Below, in pieces: positions 48,519 to 55,472 of a stretch of 64,000 nt of DNA. The stretch comes from an uncultured Paludibacter sp. (lineage in GTDB: Bacteria > Bacteroidota > Bacteroidia > Bacteroidales > Paludibacteraceae). Position 1 is the first letter of the stretch, and each line of letters begins with the position of its first letter. Under the pieces are notes generated by a model. The model saw nothing but the letters and a program-made list of their open reading frames with translations, did no database searches and had not been told where the DNA came from. Both the position numbers and the translations under genes were made by a program. The DNA is taken from assembly GCA_937897985.1 (NCBI GenBank), contig CALCBD010000062.1, forward strand, positions 1 to 64,000, written 5' to 3'.

Positions 48519-49583
48519 TTAAAACCATTTCTTTATTTTAAAAACAATCAGCATTACCACAGCCACAACGAACATAATCAACCACATGACAAAATAGCCG
48601 TAATGCCAGTGTAATTCAGGCAGATAATCAAAGTTGGTACCATAAATCCCCACTATAAAAGTAAGCGGAATAAAAACAACCGAAAAAACAGTAAGCGTAC
48701 GCATAATGTCGTTCAGCTTGGTACTCATCATGGTGTGATACATGGTGATCTGATCGTATAAAATTTCGCGATAGCTATCCGAAAGTTCTGTTGCTTCATT
48801 GATGTTGTCCTGCAATTCCCTGTAATGAATTCTGTTTTCGGCCTGTATCAACTCTGTTTCCATTTTAGCGAGTGTAAGAATCATTTCTTTGGCCGGTTTT
48901 ATGTTTTTTCTCAGAAAATTCATCTCTCCCTTGAAAAAATTAATTTCTTCAAGCAGGTTCTTGTCAGGGTTGTTGGTCATACGTTCCTCGAGGTTCTCAA
49001 TTTTATCCCCGATCAATCCGATGATGTAAATATAATTATCAACAACCACATCGAGCAGCGCAAAAGCCAGATAATCAGGCCCTGACCTTCGAATCTTGTT
49101 CTTGTGTTTTCTGATTCTCTCCCTCACCGGTTCGAAAATGCCCGAAGCCTGTTCCTGAAAAGATATAAGTACATTATTAACAATAATTAAACTCAGATTT
49201 TCGACCGAAATTTCATCTGTTTTTTCGTTATATTGTAAAATCTTGATTGTTTTGAAAATACCCTGACCGAATTCCTCCACTTTCGGGCGTAACGCCGGAT
49301 TCAGAATATCAGATATGATGTTGAAGGGTATATCAAAAACGGCCGAAATATCTTCCATATACTTTACATCGTGAAGTCCGTCAACATTCAGCCAGCTTAT
49401 ACATTTCGAATTCTTTACTGCTTTCAGCTGTTCCACCGATTTGACTTCATATTCACGTAGTTCGTCCAAATCGAAATCCATAACGGTTATGACTGACTTC
49501 TGAGCTTTCCTAACCCCCCGAAATACCAGCGCATAAGGCGACAACCCGATATCTTCTTTCTTTTTCTTAATAAAACGAGACAT
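48519..49583 (-). CDS. corA: CorA-family magnesium/cobalt transporter
   Basis: Pentameric inner-membrane channel for Mg2+ (also Co2+ and Ni2+). The 354 residues have a large cytoplasmic alpha/beta funnel, a long stalk helix (around 225-300, charged), and two C-terminal membrane helices. The pore signature after the first helix is present as GIYGTNF (family GMN, here GTN), followed by the second helix and a basic end KIKKWF. Monocistronic, with a -7 element TATCTTTG on the minus strand at 49637-49630. Confidence 0.9.
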   Translation of the reverse strand: MSRFIKKKKEDIGLSPYALVFRGVRKAQKSVITVMDFDLDELREYEVKSVEQLKAVKNSKCISWLNVDGLHDVKYMEDISAVFDIPFNIISDILNPALRPKVEEFGQGIFKTIKILQYNEKTDEISVENLSLIIVNNVLISFQEQASGIFEPVRERIRKHKNKIRRSGPDYLAFALLDVVVDNYIYIIGLIGDKIENLEERMTNNPDKNLLEEINFFKGEMNFLRKNIKPAKEMILTLAKMETELIQAENRIHYRELQDNINEATELSDSYREILYDQITMYHTMMSTKLNDIMRTLTVFSVVFIPLTFIVGIYGTNFDYLPELHWHYGYFVMWLIMFVVAVVMLIVFKIKKWF

Positions 49584-50019
49584 AAGTTTTTAAAGATAAT
49601 TTGTTAATAAAACCCCGCTGCTATCAAAACAAAGATACGGATTTTTTAAATTCGCTTCTCATTTCTGATAAAATATTTAAAAAAACAACTATATTTGTAG
49701 TTCATACTTTTAGTCAGGAACAAAACATTAAACTGATAATCAAAAACTTAAAACAACAATAAAAACAATAAATCAGAGCTTCCGAATTCAGTCAGGTTTT
49801 AACCTGATTTTTTTTGAAAACAGAAGTCAGACTTTTCCCGTATCAACCGGCCTTATTTTATATTTCAACCGTGCTGTTTGTTAACATTTACAATTCATTC
49901 ATCATGGTTTTTGGTAAAGTACAAATACAGGTAAAAATATGAAGAAAATTCAAATACCTGTACTTCATTTGGCACAATCATTGTTGCGGTTTCCGTCTAT
50001 CAAACAGCTTTAATAATCA
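49584..50019. other. Non-coding stretch with a possible short transcript
   Basis: Between divergent corA and the Spy-like gene. Holds the corA -7 element (49630-49637, minus) and a plus-strand -7 element TATATTTG (49690-49697). About 100 bases further lies a strong terminator (49792-49815), with no open frame between. The rest is AT-rich. Confidence 0.5.
49792..49815 (+). terminator. Orphan rho-independent terminator
   Basis: The perfect palindrome TCAGGTTTTAACCTGA (49792-49807) is followed by eight T residues. It lies about 100 bases after a promoter-like TATATTTG and precedes no stop codon, so it may end a small RNA or act as an attenuator. Confidence 0.6.
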
Positions 50020-50748
50020 ATGAATTTTCTCAGAAAAATATTATTAACCGCGTTATCTGCTTTCCTGATCACATATATTTATGGTCAGGAAAGTGTTGTT
50101 ATACAGGAGAGAACACCCGAACAGGAAGCTGCCCGACAAACCGAAAAACTGCAAAACGAATTACAACTTACATCAGAGCAGGTTCAGTTAGTCAACGAAA
50201 TAAACCTCAAATATGCCCGCGAACGGAAATTATCAAACACCAGAACTGATGCACTGAGAAGAATTAAAGAAAAAGATGAAGATTTGCAACGTGTACTCAA
50301 TCAGGATCAGTTCAGGCAATTGCAGAACAAACGTTACGAACGCAGCACATTTCAACCGGGAGTCAATAACATGAATTACCAATCAGACTTCAACGCCGGC
50401 CTGAACAGGAGATCAACCTATCAAACTGCAAGACCCGGCAACTCCGAATCGGGTCAAAGAAGAGCGGTAACATCCGAAATGCACAGAGACTACAACCGTA
50501 TCAACCCGGAAATCAATTCACGCAGTTATGACGGTCAACGATCGGTTCCGCACAGCACCACCCGCTCTATGCAAAGTTCGGGAAATTACGAAAGTCCATC
50601 GGTTTTAAGATCAGGATCATCGTCAAATACAAGCCCACGAAGCGCTTCTTCGTCCGAAAGTTCATCATCAAGAAGCAGTTACAGTGCTCCCCGATCGTCG
50701 GGAAGCGGCAACTCGTCATCAGGGTCTTCAGGTTCCAACAGAAGATAA
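50020..50748 (+). CDS. Secreted Spy/CpxP-like protein with Ser/Arg-rich tail
   Basis: A 242-residue protein with a signal peptide (residues 1-22, ending TYIYGQ). Residues about 30-110 form charged helices with LQLTSEQVQLVNEINLKYAR and LQRVLNQDQFRQLQNKRYE, close to the LTxxQ pattern of Spy/CpxP periplasmic chaperones. Residues 115-242 are low complexity, rich in Ser, Arg, Asn and Gly (SSSESSSSRSSYSAPRSS). I infer an envelope-stress or chaperone-like role from the helical part only. The tail could bind nucleic acid or metal, or be disordered. It ends 7 bases before trmN6. Confidence 0.6.
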   Translation: MNFLRKILLTALSAFLITYIYGQESVVIQERTPEQEAARQTEKLQNELQLTSEQVQLVNEINLKYARERKLSNTRTDALRRIKEKDEDLQRVLNQDQFRQLQNKRYERSTFQPGVNNMNYQSDFNAGLNRRSTYQTARPGNSESGQRRAVTSEMHRDYNRINPEINSRSYDGQRSVPHSTTRSMQSSGNYESPSVLRSGSSSNTSPRSASSSESSSSRSSYSAPRSSGSGNSSSGSSGSNRR

Positions 50749-50755
50749 AACGCGA

Positions 50756-51469
50756 ATGGCTAATTCATTTTTCAGCTTTAAGCAATTCACAGTTAATCAA
50801 CACCTTTGTGCAATGAAGGTAGGTATCGACGGTGTACTTTCAGGTGCACTGACCGATATCGGAAATTGCAGAAACATACTTGACATAGGAACCGGAACCG
50901 GACTGATAGCGCTAATGTTAGCACAAAGATGCAGTGCAAAAATTATGGCAATAGATATTGATCCGGGAGCTATCCGGCAGGCGAATGAAAATATAAGCAA
51001 TTCTCCCTGGCCCGACAGAATAGAAACCCGGGAAATATCATTACAGGAATATTCCGAACAAATAAATGATAAGTTTGACCTGATTGTTTCCAACCCTCCT
51101 TACTTTATTAATGCATTAAAATCGCCTGATCCATCAAGATCGACTGCACGACATACCGACCAGCTCACTCATACCGAACTGTTATTACACTCAAAAAAAC
51201 TACTTGCTGAAAAAGGGAAAATCAGCATCATACTACCTGTAAACGAAGGATTTGAATGTATTAACTATGCAAAAACCATCGGTTTGTTTTGCAGCAAACT
51301 GGTAGAGGTTTATCCAAAACCCGATAAACCGGTCAAAAGACTTATAATGGAGTTTGTAACTGAAAGAGTGGAAACCGAAAAATCAAAAATTATCATCGAA
51401 ACCACCGAAAGACACCGGTACAGCGAAGAGTTCAGCCTGCTTGTAAAGGATTTTTACTTACATCTGTAA
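50756..51469 (+). CDS. trmN6: tRNA1(Val) (adenine(37)-N6)-methyltransferase
   Basis: SAM-dependent methyltransferase that makes m6A at position 37 of tRNA-Val. The 237 residues show FFSFKQFTVNQHLCAMKVGIDG in overlapping pieces at the start, the SAM loop LDIGTGTGLIALMLAQR, and the N6-adenine motif NPPY (in LIVSNPPYFINAL). The longer frame from 50684 overlaps the previous gene. Homology begins at the ATG at 50756. The last 25 codons are duplicated at 54938-55011, marking one edge of an accessory island. Confidence 0.92.
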   Translation: MANSFFSFKQFTVNQHLCAMKVGIDGVLSGALTDIGNCRNILDIGTGTGLIALMLAQRCSAKIMAIDIDPGAIRQANENISNSPWPDRIETREISLQEYSEQINDKFDLIVSNPPYFINALKSPDPSRSTARHTDQLTHTELLLHSKKLLAEKGKISIILPVNEGFECINYAKTIGLFCSKLVEVYPKPDKPVKRLIMEFVTERVETEKSKIIIETTERHRYSEEFSLLVKDFYLHL

Positions 51470-51618
51470 ACAACTTTATTTTGTTAATTACGCAAATAAG
51501 GAGTTGAAATTGTTATTATTTCAATGAATTTGAATAAGAAGTCTGGTCTAAGCCGCTGTTGTTGTAAGAAGCATCGTACCTGCTGTATCCGGGTAAACTA
51601 AACTTATTTAAATTCTTT
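51395..51618 (+). repeat. 224-bp direct repeat, left copy (trmN6 end and downstream)
   Basis: Starts at ATCGAAACCACC inside trmN6 and ends at AAATTCTTT. It recurs at 54938-55162 with about 8 or 9 differences, including one inserted base. The two copies flank the island. Confidence 0.95.
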
Positions 51619-51971
51619 GTGTCTTTGGTCATAATATCATCGCGTTAAAAAAATATCTGACATTCCTTATCCGGCTCAAGATTGGATAAATTTTGGTCGA
51701 AGTGACATAGAACTGATCTCCTTAAATCGGGTAAAATTTGAAAACAATTCTGAATCGGTCATCAAGATAAAGTTATTCAACTCCTGATTCGCATTAATTA
51801 AATTGCTATACAATTCATAATCATTTGAAGTTTCAGGTTCCTGACTTTAATAAAGATGCCTAATATATAAAAATCATATTTGCTATCTGATTTAGTAAAT
51901 AAATGATTTGAAATGACGCATATCAGTTTTAAATTTTTATCTTTGTTGTTCAATTTCAACACTTAAACAAA
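51470..51971. other. Non-coding stretch downstream of trmN6
   Basis: Comprises the rest of the left direct repeat, the dispersed 42-bp repeat (51750-51791), and a -7 element TATCTTTG (51938-51945) just before the FISUMP gene. No gene was found. Confidence 0.55.
51750..51791. repeat. Dispersed 42-bp repeat, copy 2
   Basis: About 36 of 42 bases match 6354-6395, including ATAAAGTTATTCAACT. Lies inside the island, before the FISUMP gene. Confidence 0.55.
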
Positions 51972-53240
51972 ATGAAAAAATTAATCCTCCCTTTTGTTGT
52001 TTTCTTTTTTTTATGGTCGTGCACCAAAGATGAACCGATTCCGGTTGATCCGAAATTGAAACCCTCTATCAACTCTGTTTTAGCTGATAACATTACGGCT
52101 GATGGCGCTCGCCTGACGGCAATGATAGTACCTAACGGTAAAGATGTGATTGTAACCATAGAATACAGCGAAGACGGTGTAAACTGGACGCGGGTGGCTT
52201 TAGAAGAAAAATTTAACGGAGATGTTATAACCAGAGCTTCAAAAAGCATTTCCGGTTTAAAGTTTTCGACTTTGTATAGCTATCGTTTCAGTGTGGCTAA
52301 TACCAACGGCGTTATAGGTAGCGACCCGGCTACTTTTACCACGCTTAAACCGCTTAAATCTGCCGCCGCAATTCGTCCGGTTGAAGCAATCAGGATTAAT
52401 GAAGCCTGTTTAACGGCTATGCTTATCCCACGTTTCGATAATACGACCGCTGCGTTTGAATACAGCGCCGATAAGGCTAATTGGCAAAGCGTTGTTTTAC
52501 CGGATAAATTTAGCGGCAACGATTCAATCAGAGTTAAAACTACTCTGAGCGGATTAATCGCTAATACCATTTACAGTTATCGTCTGCGTGTTTCAAACAT
52601 CGCCGGCGATACTATCAGCGCCACCGGCAGTTTCAAAACTTACGCGTTTAAAGATTACGACGGAAACTATTATCACACCGTAACTATAGGCACGCAAACC
52701 TGGATGCAGGAAGACCTGAAAGCCACGCATTATCTGAACGGTGATCCGATTCCCAATTTGACCGATACCGCCGCCTGGCTTCATTCAACTTCCGGCGCCT
52801 ATGTTTATTACAACAACGACGCTAAAATGGGTGAAGTTTATGGCTGTTTGTATAACTGGTATGCGGGAGCCGATTCGCGCGGATTAATTGCCGGTTATCA
52901 TGTTCCCAGCGGAGATGAGTGGGTGACCTTGGCTAATTTTGTTGGCTCGAATTATTCCGGTCTGGCTTTAAGAGAAGCCGGCGGCAGTCATTGGAAAATT
53001 CCTAACGGCAATAATTCTTCAGGCTTTACGGCTTTGCCCGGTGGATTCTGTGGCATTTTACTTTCCACCGGTAAATTTGGTTTCGCGAATTTAGGCGATG
53101 AAGCTGATTATTGGACAAGTTGGTCGATGGGCAATTTATCCGTCGCCGCTTATATGGAGCCGGCTAAATTTTCCATGTTGGATATCGGCACCATGTATAA
53201 AAAAAATTATGGTTTCAGCTTAAGATTAATAAAAGATTAA
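51972..53240 (+). CDS. FISUMP-domain lipoprotein with two fibronectin type III-like repeats
   Basis: A 422-residue surface lipoprotein. The signal ends FFFLWSCTKD, with Cys17 lipidated. Residues about 30-120 and 125-220 are two tandem Fn3-like repeats (SGLKFSTLYSYRFSVAN and SGLIANTIYSYRLRVSN are the matching strands). Residues about 228-422 form a Fibrobacter-succinogenes-major-paralog (FISUMP) domain: VTIGTQTWMQEDLKATHYLNG, GCLYNWYAGADSRG, YHVPSGDEWVTLANF, ALPGGF, and YWTSWS with SLRLIKD. Domain function is unknown; the fold is thought to be adhesive or structural. Followed by a strong terminator. Lies in the island. Confidence 0.88.
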   Translation: MKKLILPFVVFFFLWSCTKDEPIPVDPKLKPSINSVLADNITADGARLTAMIVPNGKDVIVTIEYSEDGVNWTRVALEEKFNGDVITRASKSISGLKFSTLYSYRFSVANTNGVIGSDPATFTTLKPLKSAAAIRPVEAIRINEACLTAMLIPRFDNTTAAFEYSADKANWQSVVLPDKFSGNDSIRVKTTLSGLIANTIYSYRLRVSNIAGDTISATGSFKTYAFKDYDGNYYHTVTIGTQTWMQEDLKATHYLNGDPIPNLTDTAAWLHSTSGAYVYYNNDAKMGEVYGCLYNWYAGADSRGLIAGYHVPSGDEWVTLANFVGSNYSGLALREAGGSHWKIPNGNNSSGFTALPGGFCGILLSTGKFGFANLGDEADYWTSWSMGNLSVAAYMEPAKFSMLDIGTMYKKNYGFSLRLIKD

Positions 53241-53268
53241 GATTAAGCCAGTAAACACGTTTAAGTTT

Positions 53269-53299
53269 AAAAGGATGTTATTTTATAACATCCTTTTTT
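53269..53299 (+). terminator. Terminator of the FISUMP gene
   Basis: AAAAGGATGTTA pairs perfectly with TAACATCCTTTT around a short loop, followed by a T run. Confidence 0.9.
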
Positions 53300-53375
53300 C
53301 TTACCCTAAGGATTTATAATTGTGGCTTATAATTATTTATGGTATTATTTAGGTAGCGCTCTAAATAAAAAATAT

Positions 53376-53963
53376 ATGCTGCTTAATTTTTTAAAAGCTT
53401 TAAAAAATATGTATTTAAAATCCCCTTTTTTTAAAATTTTTGTTTTTTTCTTTTTTATCTTATTAATAATTATTCCCCTGATTGTATTTGGCGATGGAAA
53501 TCCAGAAGAGGGTTATCGGTTAGTTGCTTATCAAGAAAATAGAAAAATCTCCTATCATTCTTCTTTATCTAATTCGGCGGCAATCGGTACTATCTGTCTT
53601 AATAACGCGAGCAGTAAAAGTTATTTTGTTCCGACCAGAACCTTAAGTGAGATGAATAAGTTTTTCGCCAAAAGCAGTACTTTAAATGTTGATGCCAGTC
53701 CGAATTGTTGCGGTGATTTGATTTGCGATGTCAGTGAAAATCCTAATGATTGTCCGGGTGATTGCGGTTCAGCTTATGTTTGTCCGTCAAGCGTCAGCAT
53801 CAGCGATTCCGATATGGGGAGCGTTGATTATCCGGTTGTGCAAATCGGCCGCCAGTGCTGGTTGGCGAAAAATTTAAATGTTGGAGCTAAAATCGATTTA
53901 TCTTCGGCCGCAACCGATAACGGACAAATTCAGCTTAATCCTTTTTTATTGGCAAGTTGGTAA
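53376..53963 (+). pseudogene. Truncated FISUMP-like membrane or secreted protein
   Basis: The frame runs from a GTG at 53322, but the ATG at 53376 (or 53409) is the more likely start, giving about 195 residues. There is a very hydrophobic segment FFFFILLIIIPLIVFG, then a Cys-rich stretch (SPNCCGDLICDVSENPNDCPGDCG), and finally the opening FISUMP motif (YPVVQIGRQCWLAKNLNVGAKI). The domain breaks off after some 25 further residues, where the frame meets a short direct repeat (53927-53985). The remaining 150 or so residues expected of FISUMP are missing. The CGDxxCD...NCPGDCG-type pattern is common in proteins of Patescibacteria and other secreted bacterial proteins. I regard this as a 3'-truncated gene, possibly acquired. 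Confidence 0.55.
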
Positions 53964-53985
53964 ACTTTCAGCAAGTGAAAGGAAT
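53927..53985. repeat. Short direct repeat, left of the toxin-antitoxin pair
   Basis: AAATTCAGCTTAATCC, TTTTATTGGCAAGTT, GTAAACTTTCAGC and AAGTG recur with about 80% identity at 54813-54866. One frame of both copies reads FYWQVGK / FYWQVCK then FSASG-like residues, so they may be relics of one coding sequence. The pair flanks the TA module. Confidence 0.6.
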
Positions 53986-54025
53986 CTACATTTAGTACGA
54001 AGTAGTGGACATGCTATAGCCCAAA

Positions 54026-54484
54026 CTAAATCTCATTATTTATTCTCAATATTTCAGTGATTATATTCTCTGAAATACGAAAGTTTGTCAGTAATAATTT
54101 ATCAATTAACGGTTTAATGTTAGCTACAATTCCATTTTGTTTAGCCCTGTGAAAAACCCCTAAAGTTCCGGTAAATTTTAAATTTAATTTTGTTGCTAAT
54201 TTTCTTGCTTTTAAATCATCCAACAACAAAATTGAACCCGTCAGCTCCTTTGCCAGAGCTAAGGCGCTTGCTTCACCCCAATCTAATTGTGTTTCTAAGG
54301 ATTCCAGATATTTTTTGTCTTTCACTTCCTTAATAAGAATCCAATCAGGCAATGGCTCCCCAAACTCAGTAGCGATTTGAGGGGTGGTGACAATTGAATC
54401 GTAAACCTTGTTCAAAAGATCAAGTTCTCCAATTTTATCAAAAAGGATTAAACTACTTGTGTCGGAGATAACTATACTATGCAT
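54026..54484 (-). CDS. PIN-domain toxin, DUF3368-like
   Basis: A 152-residue PIN-fold protein, likely a ribonuclease toxin. Acidic positions expected for metal binding are visible: IVISDTSSLILF (Asp8), QLDWGEASALALA (Glu91 region), and ILLLDDLKARKLA (two Asp near 108-109). GTLGVFHRAKQNG is typical of DUF3368. It overlaps the upstream antitoxin gene by 8 bases (ATGCATAG), the usual arrangement of UPF0175-DUF3368 pairs. Its 3' end runs into the short direct repeat region. Confidence 0.85.
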   Translation of the reverse strand: MHSIVISDTSSLILFDKIGELDLLNKVYDSIVTTPQIATEFGEPLPDWILIKEVKDKKYLESLETQLDWGEASALALAKELTGSILLLDDLKARKLATKLNLKFTGTLGVFHRAKQNGIVANIKPLIDKLLLTNFRISENIITEILRINNEI

Positions 54485-54704
54485 TTGCTATATCGGAATG
54501 TAAATCGGAAACGGATTGACTAAAGACAGAAACACCATAACGACCTAATAATTCGATAAAAGTACGTTTCGACAATCCAGCTATTTCAGCGGCTTGACCT
54601 GAAGACAATTTGCCATCTTCATATAATTTTGAGGCAATAATCATTGAAAAATCATAATCTTTCAAATCAATATCATCAGGAACTCTAAATTGTATAGTTC
54701 TCAT
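54477..54704 (-). CDS. UPF0175-family antitoxin
   Basis: A 75-residue small protein with a C-terminal helix-turn-helix-like part (KLYEDGKLSSGQAAEIAGLSKRTFIELLGRYGVSVF), the signature of UPF0175. An upstream in-frame ATG at 54740 would add 12 residues, but MRTIQFRVPDDI is the usual start. Overlaps the toxin gene by 8 bases. Expected to neutralise the PIN toxin and to repress its own operon. Confidence 0.85.
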   Translation of the reverse strand: MRTIQFRVPDDIDLKDYDFSMIIASKLYEDGKLSSGQAAEIAGLSKRTFIELLGRYGVSVFSQSVSDLHSDIANA

Positions 54705-54812
54705 ATATAAAATATTTGATTGCAAATATACAAATATCAATTGAAATCAATACTTAAACTATTTAAAAATCTACTCATTTATAATTTCGGTTGAACTTCA
54801 AATTTTAAATTC

Positions 54813-54866
54813 ATCCGAATCTTATTTTATTGGCAAGTTTGTAAATTTTCAGCCAGTGGTAAGACA
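54813..54866. repeat. Short direct repeat, right of the toxin-antitoxin pair
   Basis: Matches 53927-53985 at about 80% (shared TTTTATTGGCAAGTT, TTTCAGC, AGTG). Confidence 0.6.
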
Positions 54867-54937
54867 GAACTTTTAGCAAAAAGTAACGGGGGGCATTACT
54901 ATTAAAAAGTGCTGAAACAGAGTTGTCGAAAAATGTA

Positions 54938-55162
54938 ATCGAAACCACCGAAAGACACCGGTACAGCGAAGAATTCAGCCTGCTTGTAAAGGATTTTTAC
55001 TTTCATCTGTAAACAACTTTATTTTGTTAATTATGCAAATAAGGGGTTGAAATTGTTATTATTTCAATGAATTTGAATAAGATGTCTGGGCTAAGCCGCT
55101 GTTGTTGTATAAAAGCATCGTACCTGCTGTATCCGGGTAAACTAAACTTATTTAAATTCTTT
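54938..55162 (+). repeat. 224-bp direct repeat, right copy with trmN6 3' fragment
   Basis: About 96% identical to 51395-51618. Its first 74 bases (54938-55011) keep the last codons of trmN6 in frame up to TAA, with no start, so this is a gene fragment. Confidence 0.95.
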
Positions 55163-55423
55163 CATTCTGTTCATGACATAAAACAGAATGTTGATTAACA
55201 AGATTTTATCCGGATAACATTGATAATAAAATATTTCAAACTGATTTGAACCGGATTTAAATCCGCCTTATCAGTGTCAATCTGCATTCTGTTTTCCTCA
55301 ATATCATTTGGATATGAATTCCTGTCGTGTAAATTCTTTGTTGCAGCATTCTCAGCGCATATTACTTATTATTTTATACCCCGTTTGTTATTATTCTGAC
55401 TAAATGTGTAAAAGAATTTTTTA

Positions 55424-55431
55424 TACTTTTG
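55424..55431 (+). promoter_or_regulatory. Promoter -7 element of the GH3 gene
   Basis: TACTTTTG, 41 bases before the start codon. No convincing -33 element. Confidence 0.45.
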
Positions 55432-55472
55432 ACGCATTAAATTCAGGATATTAATATTATCAACCATCTAAA

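Larger units (their letters stand above)
54741..55472. other. Non-coding stretch with repeats, island right edge to the GH3 gene
   Basis: Holds the right copy of the short repeat (54813-54866), the right copy of the 224-bp repeat (54938-55162) with the trmN6 tail, an inverted repeat CATTCTGTT / AACAGAATG (55163-55190) directly at its edge, and a -7 element TACTTTTG (55424-55431) for the GH3 gene. Confidence 0.6.

Noticed and set aside
53878..54060. 60-codon frame after the truncated FISUMP-like gene
   Set aside because: It overlaps the pseudogene and the toxin 3' end and matches only the short direct repeat; probably a relic.
51619..54937. Insertion sequence or integrase-driven element
   Set aside because: No transposase or integrase gene and no terminal inverted repeats; the direct repeats are far longer than a target-site duplication.
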